A stretch of 64,000 nt of DNA from Apostichopus parvimensis (taxonomy: Eukaryota; Echinodermata; Holothuroidea; Aspidochirotida; Stichopodidae): assembly GCA_000934455.1 (NCBI GenBank), contig KN884927.1:6510-70509 (forward strand). The letters are read 5' to 3'. Under the pieces are notes generated by a model. It saw nothing but the letters and a program-made list of their open reading frames with translations, searched no databases and had not been told where the DNA came from. Made by a program: the position numbers and the translations under genes. Each line of letters starts with the position of its first letter. Within the stretch, counting starts at the first letter, position 1. This document shows, piece by piece, positions 12,360 to 23,334 of this stretch.

Positions 12360-15300
12360 TATCCAAAATGGAAATCATAGCATTATGTAAATTAGTGTAC
12401 GTATGCACTTAATTGTAAGTAGAGACATCCCATACTGCGTAAACCACAAAGTCCCGTGCAAATTTGGAGAATTTGTAGGAGCTATTCAGCTACATCAACA
12501 TCTGGGTATGTGTGCAGTGAATTTGCAGTTTGCACAACAAAGACGCCGCGCTTCGTCAACTTTTGCGATAGACATGAATTGTGTTTCCTTCCCCCATCGG
12601 CTTTAACTATCGTTTGAAATGTTACCATTGAATTTTAGTACAAACTATAATTTTATGTTTTAGTTTTAAACATAGGGGAGTACATTTCAACGCGTTAGTT
12701 CGTCGTACACGGTCATTGTTAAGTGTTAGCATAACGTTATAGACTAGTCATGTTCGGTGTGTGGTAGGCTGTAATGTACGGGTACAACGTTAAATGGCTA
12801 TTGGCTTTATCGTTAGTTGTACTGAAAGAACCAATAGTCACTTGCACTTTGCAACCTTAAGAGCTGATTTGGATCCAACAACTATTTCTACATATTAATC
12901 TTACTTAAATAACATTTGTTCATATGAAGTGGGAGAGTTCCAATTTTGAAGTGCATCTTGCAACTCACAGTTTTTTTGTTACTCATAGACGTTAATTGTT
13001 TGGATCTCTCAGTAGGCCTTAAAGTATTGTTTGAATAAAAAGTCATTTGGGAAGTGTAAAATTACATTTAATAATTACAAAAAATATAGTGTGAAACTAG
13101 TTGCCAATCTTTTTCTTGTAAAAGTACAGGGATTGTTTTCAAGTGTAGATGCTGATACATGAATCGTTTAGGTATTCATACATGAGTCTTCTCAAGTCTT
13201 CCAAGAAAACTTTGTCCCAAACGCATCGTTTTCAGTATCGGATGGTATTACATATTTATACAATAAACTTTAAGAGATGTGTTGTACATTGCAAGGGTTT
13301 GTTGCATCTCATTCATGCTTTTAATCAATAATACAATTGATAATTAATAAAGGAGATTTATTAATTATGTCTGTGAAATGTTAATTGATTGGTTGATTGA
13401 TTGATTAACTGACTGACTGATTGTTTTTCTTTTTGGTATGCCTTTTATTACTATGTATGTATGTTATATTTGTATTTCCTTGTACTACTGTGTGTATCTC
13501 ATATGTTTACTTCTTTTAGTTCCACTCGCACAAGCGTGTAGGAAGTTGTAAACGTCGTCATCAGTTTGACTGGACTCCATATAATATCTGAACTCATTTA
13601 ATGAGGTTGAGAGATAAACCTTAGTTGTTTACATCCCAAGAAGGCCGGATGCATCATCATGGCTGACTATTTCGTAATCCTGATGGCTTTTAACATGGCA
13701 CTCTACGTGGTATATCAGCTCTAAGCATATATGCCACGTAGTTATCGACTACTTTCGTATGAGAATGTACGGCAAAACATTGTTATCATATAAAATGTTT
13801 AATTTTTGCTTAGGAGTTTTCGAAATGTTAATATCGTGTAAGTTTTTGTAGATCCATCACCTAAGACTGTTGTCAACAAAATCATGCCCCCACTCTACAT
13901 GAAGATGTACCCTGAACCCTGTTTGTTAAATCCTGAAACTGCTCCCAAGACAAAAGCTTTGTGTCAGAAACATGTGAGGTGCTTTCAATCCTGAGCAGCC
14001 ACTCCGGAGACACAAACCAATATCCGAACACGAGTGAAACCTTTCATTTTTTTTTTCATTAGGGCAGATTGTTCAAATGCCTAAGGTAATTAGTACTGAC
14101 ACTGGTCGTTGAAAAATACAGTAAAGCAAATCGAAGTATGAAACAGCGGGTAAACATTACGATTTTGTTTTTCGTTTCACTTCATGTATGGCCATTGCCG
14201 TTATGTACTTAAAATTTGTACATGATGATGATCTGTCAACCGCTGAGTGCAGCCTATGTCAGCTTTCGTAAGTCTCTCTGTTTCGAATGCAAACTTCCTT
14301 GGAAACGCATAGTCAATATCCTATCCGAAGGTGATTCATCATAGTTACAAGGCAATGTTTCTCAATTCAATAGAAAATTCACTTTGTTCTCCGAAACAGG
14401 AAACTCGCAGTTTTAAAACATACCTTATAAGGTAGTCTCAAAGTCGATTGTTGATTATTCGAATAAAATGATACGATTGACAATAAGTTGAAGACAATAC
14501 GCTCTGCATACATCATTTATTCCATTGAAAATAAACAAGTTTTACAAAGCATTGCAAGTTCTACTGTCACGACCATACATTGATTTGATTGAATTATCTA
14601 TTTACACCTCAAACGTATACATTTATTAATAATGTATATCTATAAATAATATAAAACTAATAACATGACTAATCATATAAAACAATATATATAAACTGAA
14701 GACACATAATAATTATAAAAAAAACAATAATATTATTAATATTAGAAGCAATTGATTATAAAACTCAAAAATAATTAAATCATACTAGTAAAATAAATGA
14801 TAAATAGTAAATACAATCTTAATGTATAGTAATATAAAACTAATATATGCGTATCAAATATTCAAAAATAAATTCTACAATGTGGAAGAGACCTGACAAT
14901 AAAATAGAAAAGAAAATACGGGGTGCTGTTTTTTTTTATAATTATGAATGCAGCCTTTCTTAGGGTAATTAGCATAAGACTATTAACTATATTTAAACAT
15001 TAACGAAAGCCAAATTCTTTAGCTATACACATCTAAACATATACAAAAAAAATATACACTAATCCACACATGTGAACTATATTTACGACATGTAGTGTAA
15101 TAACCTATTTAAGTCCTGCAACATATTTACATTTTAAGGGTTGAGGGGGGGGGGGGGAGTTCACACTCTTTAACAATCAGAGCGAACGCATCATTACTTT
15201 TTCCCTTTTTATAACCTGAAGAGGCGCTCGGGAGCTCTGAACGTTCCTGACAATAGGTGTAATTGGTTATGGCAAAAATCGCCATTATTAAGGGGAATAT

Positions 15301-16420
15301 TCCTTACTGTAGAAAAGTACCCGTTATATTGGGAACATAACCTGCGTTAAACATTCAACTCCTCTGTACAGTATTAATAGCCATATCATTCTACAAAGGA
15401 ATGGAATACTCGTTTTGAGTAATAAATTTCATACTATATAGGGGTAAATCATCTTTGTCAAGATCAAGGTGATAATATTTGTACTTATGAGGTTCCAGTC
15501 TTCATACAACTATTCTTTTCCATGACCTTTAACATTCAAGGTATATACACTAATCACCAATATGTATACTGCAAAAGGGTTAAAACGAAACCATATATTA
15601 GTTTATCATTCATTGCATTCAGAATAATTGATTTTCGATCACTCTATCATTTCTACAGGTTTTAGCTAACAAACTTGTTGGAAAACTGTGCTGATTCATT
15701 AACTACCATCACGACATAATTCACCATTGTGCTACAACAACTCAGAGTAAACAAAACAAGAGGCACATGGAATGAGATCAACGATGTGACAAGCACAGAG
15801 ATCATATCATAAAACCGCTTAAAGCAGCATTTTGCGTCCTGATTCCACGATGCCATAACGACATACATAACTAGCTTATAGATTCAAATCTTACTTCTTA
15901 TGGTGGCATAAAAGTCAACTTTCAACTTTGTTTTTCTCGAAGATATTTTAAATTTTTAAATAAACCTCGCCCATAATATGAATATTTAAAAGCTACGAAC
16001 GTCATTGGCCAATACGTAATACAACACCATGCTTGATTTGTGTAGATTGTCTATGGCAGTTGTACCAGGGAGCTGTTAGAGTCCAGCTCGCTAATTGTTC
16101 CAAGTTACCAACTCGAAGTTTTGAATCTATTTTTAGCAACAGGTCATAGCTAAACCTGCATCTCTGATTGGTTGAATTCAAACTAGTGGGTTGGGGAAAC
16201 TGTATGCGATTAATATTAAATGTGTAATTTGTCGGACGACACTTTTTTCATTATCTGCAAATGTTCTTTATTACTCGCCAATTAACGCTTTTGGCAGGGA
16301 AAATACTTGGCTAATATCTTAGTTTGCTGTTTTTTGATTGATATATGTAAAAATCCCGATGGACCTGTCAAAAAAGTGGAAAAAGTGAAAAACGCAAAAT
16401 GCTGCTTTAACGCTTTACGT
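12360..16420. other. Intergenic, no gene seen
   Basis: No exon or RNA gene could be supported. Contents are a short (TTGA)n-like run at 13385-13425, a very AT-rich stretch at about 14590-14890, and a G homopolymer at about 15146-15158. Confidence 0.6.
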
Positions 16421-16422
16421 AT

Positions 16423-16436
16423 AAGCGAGTTCAGAG
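16423..16436 (+). repeat. Left terminal inverted repeat
   Basis: AAGCGAGTTCAGAG, preceded by AT. It matches the reverse complement of 23319-23332 exactly. A palindromic GTGCGCATGCGC-type sequence lies just inside, at about 16442-16454. Confidence 0.8.
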
Positions 16437-17411
16437 TAACGAGTGCGCATGCGCGATTCTCACTTGGGGTCAGGTCAACTGAGAATGGAATCCTCGGAAA
16501 ACGTAAACAATGACAGCTTTTCATAACGATCATCGCACTAAGGATGGTTTACTGCGACGTTAGGAATTTATTTCAAGTGCATATTTCGGTGAGTTTACGA
16601 CTTAAAAACGTGTATAAATTGACTGAAACTACTTCATAATAATATTGAATATAAGGGAACACATATCCGTATCGAGCCTGAACTGTTTTTTAGAGAATAT
16701 CGTAAGCAACTCGAGTCTAAAATAGGCCTACTGACAGTGACACTGACAGAACTGTAGATCTAAATAGGCCTACATAACCTATCCTCATACTCGTTGCTTC
16801 TAGTCCATCAACGAACACTGCATAGTAGAGGCATTGATATCTTGTAGTTGGTTTTTCATGTTAAGAAATATTAGTTCTCTTCATTTTTATGCGTGATTTA
16901 AAATAAGCTTAGTCTTATTCTTGGCATATTCCTACTACTTATATAGGGTGGGTTCAATTTGTTCAAACAGAGAAAAAAGAAGATATTTATTTTATTTGGG
17001 GAAGAACATTATAAAAAATAATAGTGGGTGGGGGAATTTCCAAGGGTTACAGCTCCACAATATTTATGTCACTCCTTACAACTATCTCATGGTTTGTAAG
17101 TTATTGGGAATGAACACTTTATTCTTACTTAATTTATAATATGAACTTTGTAAATGTCAGTTATTGCAAAAGAGTTATAGTGGTGAAAATTAAATAATGA
17201 AGTTGATTTAGTGTAAACATCAAAGGGTTCTGAATGCATTACTAAATTGGAATGCAACATTATGATGAAGGTATAGTTAGCTGGCGCGTCAAACGTTCAG
17301 AGTGATAAAAGGTTAATCATTATATGAATTTTATTGAGTGACTTTTTAGCAATATCCTGCAATTTTTAATATTATTTTCCTTTTTCTTTTTTTAATTTTC
17401 ATAGGTCGAAC

Positions 17412-18981
17412 ATGGTAAGAATATGTGCAATAGCAGGATGTTCAAACAGCACGAACCACATTCAGAAGTGGATGAAAGAATTTTGCAATAAACACAACCG
17501 GGTTTATGGTACATGCTTTTGTACTCCACCATTCGCTTTACACCCACTTCCATCAGAACGAAAAGATCCAGAGGCTAGAAAAAGATGGATAAAGGCAATT
17601 AACAGAAAAAATCCTGATGGAAGCAATTGGCAGCCAGCATCGTATACCCGTGTGTGTTCTAAGCACTTTAAAGATGGAGAGCCCACTGAACAAAATCCAT
17701 ACCCAACATTGAATATTGGTTACAAGGACCTCCCTTTAAAAAAAGAACATAAACCAAGAGTATCCGTCTATGAAAGGATTGCTAAGCGACCAGAACAAGA
17801 AACTCAACCAACTGCAATAGACACTGCAAGTTCAAGCAATTCGTTTCAAAATGAACCTATCCAATTAGGCCCAAGCTACAAACCACACTTAGACCACAAC
17901 TATTTCTTTCAGTGTGAATGTAAGGATGATTGTAGCTGTAATGGATGCACTAGTAAACACAAAGAAATTTTGAAGCTACAACATGAACTCGGAGAACTAA
18001 AGACATCAAGATCAAAGAAAGCTGAATTGAAAAAGAAGGGTGTAGTGGAGACTCTTCTGAAAACTGATACTGATGTCAGGCGTTTAACTGGTTTACCTTC
18101 AATTGCAACATTTAATGCCCTTCTGACTCTTTTCTCCTCAAAGGTTACCAGCTTGCAATATTGGGGAGGGAAGAAAAGATCTTCAGCTGGTGCTAGTCAA
18201 AAAACTGCAGCTGGAAAGAAATCCCCCCAGAAGAAAGGACCCAAACGAAAACTATGTTCAAAGGAAGAATTTACAATGGTGCTATTGAAACTCAAACTTA
18301 ATCTTTCTATGTATTTCATAGCTTCTTTATTTTCTGTTTCTTCTGGTTTGGTGTCCCAAGTTTTCAACACATGGGTAAAGTTTCTAAGTTATGAGCTCAA
18401 ACCTTTAATATTTTGGCCTGCTAAGGAGCTAGTTGTACAGTCAATGCCTTTGTCTATGAAACCAAAATACTCATCCCTTAGGTGTACAATAGACTGTACA
18501 GAAGTGTTTATTGAGAGACCAAGAAACCTAGAGCTGCAAGCTCTCACTTGGTCTGACTATAAGCACCATAACACTGTAAAGATTTTAGTAGCCATTTCCC
18601 CTAATGGAATGATTTCATTTCTGTCTAAAGCTTGGGGTGGAAGGACATCTGACCAGCATATTACTAGAGAGTCTGGATTTTCAATTTAGTTGACCCAGGT
18701 GATCTAATATTAGCGGATAGGGGTTTCACAATAAGGGAAGACTTGCTGATACGGGGAGCACGGTTGGAAATACCACCCCAAGCAAAGGTATAGAACAAGC
18801 AGATACTCTTAAGACAAAGAAAATTGCCAATGCCAGAATCCATGTTGAAAGAGCAATAGGGAGGATGAAAACTTTTCACATTCTGCAAGAAACTTTACCA
18901 ATTACTTTGGTACCATTGGTAGATGATATCATTGTGATTTGTGCAGCTATTGCAAATATGCAACCCCCACTAGTGAAGTGA
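17412..18981 (+). pseudogene. THAP-domain DDE transposase (frameshifted)
   Basis: Cut-and-paste transposase expected to bind and cleave the element ends. The THAP zinc finger spans about residues 1-105, with C5, C10, C82 and H85, plus W59 and an HPLP motif. A lysine-rich heptad-like stretch follows near residue 185. An HTH_Tnp_4-type helix-turn-helix (KEEFTMVLLKLKLNLSMYFI) precedes a DDE_Tnp_4 catalytic domain. First Asp is in CTIDCTEV (about D361), second in LILADRGFTI, and Glu in IHVERAIGR. The first 425 codons are open. Single-base losses near 18683 and 18790 then shift the frame twice, before the conserved C-terminus (ANMQPPLVK, stop at 18979-18981). A probable 5' UTR intron runs 16589-17404 (GTGAGT...TAG), with ATG eight bases into exon 2. 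It is convergent with the nuclease gene. Confidence 0.85.
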
Positions 18982-18984
18982 ATG

Positions 18985-19560
18985 TTTTGACATTTGACAC
19001 CATGATACTAATATGGCATTCAAATTGACATTATTTTCTATCATTAAATTTCCTTCAATGGTTGTATTAACAGTCATTCATAAATTAGATTTTATTCCTA
19101 TTTCATGTAAAGAGTGCTGTTGTCAATCACCTTGCTATCAGAGGGAAAAAATTCTTCTGTTATATTCAGTCATTCTTTCCAAAGTCTTTCAGGTACTGCG
19201 GATTGTTATCTTGCCTTCCAGTATTTGAACTTTTTTGCCCATTTTTATTAGTTAAGAAGCAAACAGTTACTATGCAATATATAAAGCCAAAGACTAACAT
19301 TTGACACCTTGATATTAGCATGGTTATCAAAGGTAGTCATTCAAATTTACATATTTTCTATCATTAACTTTCTTCCAATGGTTGTATTAACAGTCATTCA
19401 TAACAAAATATTGTATTCCCTTTTCATGTAAAGAGTGCTGTTGTCAATCAACTTGCTTTCAGAAGAAGAGAGAACAGCTATTATTTTGTTATATTCAGTC
19501 ATTCCTTCCAAACGTTTTTCAGGTACTACAGTTGTCATCTTGCCTACATATGCCATATAT
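18985..19560 (+). repeat. Direct tandem duplication, unit about 308 bp
   Basis: Segments starting at about 18991 and 19299 share TTTGACACC, TTTTCTATCATTAA, CAATGGTTGTATTAACAGTC, CATGTAAAGAGTGCTGTTG and ATATTCAGTCATTC in order. They lie in the spacer between the two transposon genes and are roughly 10-15% diverged by eye. No coding function seen. Confidence 0.75.
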
Positions 19561-20583
19561 TTCTACTTTTTATCTGTTAACTTAAGTTACGTAGCTACAA
19601 GTATTTTATTATGCAATATCTAGAGCCAATGCCTTCCACAACTCCTCAATCAACTTGCCTATAGCTACATATTTCTATTTTAACAGCAACATTTAAACTT
19701 CAACTTAGATACTTAAGTGTGAAGAAACAAAACAATATTGGTGACAAAATAACTCTTATGGGAGTCAAGTTTCCATTCTGGAATTGTATTTCTCTGATTC
19801 AAAAACTTAAAAGGTTGGTCACAATATTTACAGTAGTGTCTTTTACAGTTTATTTAGTATTAACATATAGAAAAGAAAGATGTCAATGTATATACAAATT
19901 AAAGCGAAAACATGTTTATCTCCAGCAACCTTACTATTTTTAGTTTGCAAATAGCATATATCGACTATTTATAGTGTTATGTACAAACCCAAATCATATC
20001 AACTTTGTTCTTGAACAAAAGTATTATGCTAATATTTTCTTATATTGCTGCTGAATATAACATTGAAAGTCAGTAAACCATACGCATTCTGTACCTGTTA
20101 TCTGTGTAAGTTGCGACCTTTCAAACAGTTAATGAGAACTTTGAATAAACAACAGCCAATGACTATAACATATTCTGCACAAAATGTTTTTTTTTTAAAT
20201 CATGCACAACCTCTTGTTTGTTATAAACATAAAATAATCAACTGGTGGTCATATGAGAACCTACTTGACAGGATCAGTTTTCAGTGACCATTCATTTCCC
20301 TTGACTTATACTACTCCCATTGCATAGTGTTCCTTGTTACCCATGATTATGTTACAAACAGAAGCGTAAAATCTACAAAACATGAGCTACTATGTATTAT
20401 GGGAAAATACCATAACCAAAATATATTCTAAGTGGAAGATTGTTGAGAAAAATACAATTTAAGCTTTTAGAAGAAAATAAAATGCTGATACCAGGCTCTT
20501 AATCTGAATCATATAGTACATGTATTACTATTGTTGGCAATATCCACAGAAATGACTCTTTTTCAAGAGCTTAAAAATGGAAG

Positions 20584-23146
20584 TTATGTACCAGTTAAGG
20601 TTTTAGCATAAATAATAGTAAAAAAGAACATAGTTGACTTTAAAATTTCTTGCCAGATTTCTTCGTTAAAATATATTCTTTCTCTGACATAGCCATGGGT
20701 TGAAAATACAAAAAAGTCACACCATTGTGTCATGGTGACTCCAAGCTGCACCTGAACTTGGAAGTAATAGCCATGGGACCTTTTCAAAACATCTTTACCT
20801 TTATCATCCTCTACCAAGTATGGAACACAATCTGAGGAAGGAATCTGGTCAGAAATTGACAGTGGGCATTTAATCTCCAACAGTCCCGTACCACAACACT
20901 TACAGTTCACAATCCCATCTGGTGTGGCGGCTAAATAAATTAATTGAGGGTGTACAAAAAGTCCACAATCGGTCACCGTGGTGGATGGGTGGCCATGGGT
21001 ACGCATAACTGAAACATAATTATTCCTGGCTTGTGACTCCATCTCTCTGCCATACTTCAGGGCAGGCAAGTCTGGATTGGGAGATGAAATCCCTGAAATT
21101 AAATTGACCAAACCAGTTGTGTCAATCGGTGACTTTGCTCTGCTAATTGTTCTTACACGGGTCACAACTGCATGAACCTTTGATGCCGTAATCCTCCCTT
21201 GCCTTTGCGCAACCCATGTTGGGTTGCTAGCTTGCCCTCTTTTCTCTTCTTCGATTTGTTTCACCTGTTCATCAGTAAATACCGGATGCGTTTCAAAGAA
21301 ATTGTCCATTGTTCTAGCAAGTGTTGTGATGGGAGGTGGGATGCAAGCGGTCGTAGAGACATCCACTGTCCTTTCAATGTTCACATCACTTTCCGTAGCA
21401 TAATTTGGTTTGCTCAGACCAATATCCACTTGTTGCAGGAAGCACGCATCTGGACAAGCTGGGAACAGGTGGTTGGTCAGCAGGCTGAGAGCTGGAATAG
21501 CTTTCTCCTTTTGGTTGGGGCTGAACAATTGGCGCTCAGGCGGATTGATTGGCGACTGCAAACCTAAAAGCAGAATAAAAACAAAATGATTTAATTTAAT
21601 TTCAGAAGCATAAATTGGTAGGCTTAGACCAATATCCACTTGTTGGAGGAAGCATGCGTCTGGACATTCTGGCATAAGGTGCAGTAGTTGGTCAGCCAGC
21701 TGAGAGCTGGAGTAGCTTTCTCTGTCTCCTTTTTTCTGTTATGATGTACAAAGAATATAACGTGGCATTTGCTAGAGTCCGGGACAGGTGACAGCTATTA
21801 TAAAATGATGAATTAAACTTTCCTTTAAGTGTAAGATTTTTTTTTTTATACTTTTGCTATGATATTATAAGCAAGTCTTCAGATCTTAATTAAAACACCA
21901 GTTATTTTCATTTCATTTCTTACCATGTTTTGAAAAGTGAAGCTTACTCCAGTCCATATCAGCCACCCTCTTTGGTTGAACATTCTTCTTTGCTCCGTAC
22001 CTGTTCCAGGCACACTCCTGACCAGTAACAGAGCGTCGGGTGCGGCCTGTCCTCCAAGCTAAATCTACTTTTTACATTATGGCTCCCACATGATTGCACG
22101 AAGATCCAAGCCTGTAGTAAGAAAAAAAGATAACAAAATGTGTTTTTAATTATGAAGTTTAACGTTCTTTTGAAACACTCATTAAAATCATTCATATATA
22201 TACAGGCCAGAATCAAGCAGAGTTCCAGCTGGAACCCAAACATTGTTAAGTGAAGGTTTCCAACCTGAACTGAGTTCCAGTACACCCCTACAAAAGGGGA
22301 TTGAAGGGCCAAAATAAAAATTCCTTCACTTTTTCAAATGACTTGGCATGCAGTTCTGGTATGGTTTTATTTACTTTTTTGGTTTGATATTGAAATTTAG
22401 ATTTATACAATTGATGCAGTTTCTACTGATAAGGAACATTTAAACCTTAGGGCCCAGGCATGTACTTTATCTTTTATTTCTGACCTCTGTTTGAATATCT
22501 CAAGACATATGATTGCTTGCTAACTTAACCCATTAAGATATTGTCTGCTGATCTGAAACTATGAAACTTACCCAGCAAAACAAGTACAATATCCACGCAT
22601 GATCTTTCCAGAAGATTTCTCCAGACAAATCCAAGCTTTCCAAGGAATATTATTGATACGCTGCGATGGTGTACACTCTGCCTTTAGAAAGCACAACCTT
22701 GACTCGGCAGAAATGGCACTGTAAAAAATTTCCCCGAGCCACCCAGACTCTAAATAGCTGAAGGCTTTACCATCTTTATAGTCCGTCATCAGTCTTTGCT
22801 TCAGTTCAATGTTATCAATACTGGTAAAATAATGTGCAATATCAATGTACATGCAAGGCGGCCATTTTTCCATTGCAACTTCGCCTTCCCATGCAAGTGG
22901 TAAATCCGAAAAAGGATCGGGCAGTGTCTCTCCTTCAACCTGAAGTACCGTTGCGTAGTCATCTGCCTTTTCATTTCGCGCATCTGCTATGTTCACTTCA
23001 GCAATGTTCATCTGAACGGCAGCATACGCTAAAGCAACCAACTCTTCTTTCCGGCCACTCATCTTCAAATTTCGTTTCTTTAAAAATTCCTTCAGTCTGT
23101 CAACTCTCCAGAGTTTAAACTCTTCCAAACTTGTAGGAATATCCAT
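20584..23146 (-). pseudogene. SAP-SWIM-YqaJ nuclease of the transposon (one in-frame stop)
   Basis: Three exons on the minus strand, 23146-22572, 22111-21924 and 21563-20584, have GTAAG donors and AG acceptors and keep phase over 1743 nt (580 residues). Exon 1 begins MDIPTSLEEF and holds a SAP DNA-binding domain (LWRVDRLKEFLKKRNLKMSG). A SWIM zinc finger is split by intron 1: GYCTCFAG in exon 1 joins LGSSCNHVGAIM in exon 2, giving CxC...CxH. Exon 3 is a YqaJ-type exonuclease: KYGREMESQARNNY, AATPDGI, LLEIKCP (ExK) and YYFQVQVQLG. One TAA follows GAIM at about 22076-22078, so the copy is probably dead. An upstream in-frame Met at 23347 lies outside the inverted repeat, so the start at 23146 is preferred. 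The likely job is processing DNA ends during transposition (inference). Confidence 0.82.
21398..21735 (-). repeat. Partial duplication of YqaJ exon 3 into its own intron
   Basis: About 116-128 bp is present twice, 210 bp apart. Copy 21398-21513 lies inside exon 3 and copy 21608-21735 in the intron just upstream. Both encode CPDACFLQQVDIGLS on the minus strand. The intron copy lacks the exon's acceptor and is probably not used. Confidence 0.75.
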
Positions 23147-23318
23147 CCCGAAGCGAAAAAACAGAGTAAATTTAGACGTAAATGACGTAAGCGATTTATA
23201 ACGTTTAGGGTGAGTGCTCATTAAGTTAGCGTGGGTACGCGAACAGATAACTCTCGTCTCAGCGAGAGTATTCTTATTTGACCTCTTGACCTCCATTGCG
23301 CAATGCAAATAAACTCTT

Positions 23319-23332
23319 CTCTGAACTCGCTT
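23319..23332 (-). repeat. Right terminal inverted repeat
   Basis: CTCTGAACTCGCTT, followed by AT. It is the exact reverse complement of the left end at 16423-16436. Confidence 0.8.
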
Positions 23333-23334
23333 AT

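Larger units (their letters stand above)
16423..23332. mobile_element. Two-gene DNA transposon with TIRs, ISL2EU (IS4EU)-like
   Basis: The ends carry identical 14-bp inverted repeats (AAGCGAGTTCAGAG), each with an adjoining AT that could be a 2-bp target duplication. Inside them an imperfect subterminal match continues for about 60 bp: GCAT, GCGC, GGTCA, GGTCAA, AGAAT and CTCG in the same order when the right end is reverse-complemented. The 6.9-kb element encodes a THAP-DDE transposase (+) and, convergently, a SAP-SWIM-YqaJ protein (-). A transposase plus YqaJ-nuclease pair is, to my knowledge, the hallmark of ISL2EU elements, which group near PIF/Harbinger. Both genes have a few lesions, so this copy is probably not autonomous but is not very old. 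Confidence 0.8.
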
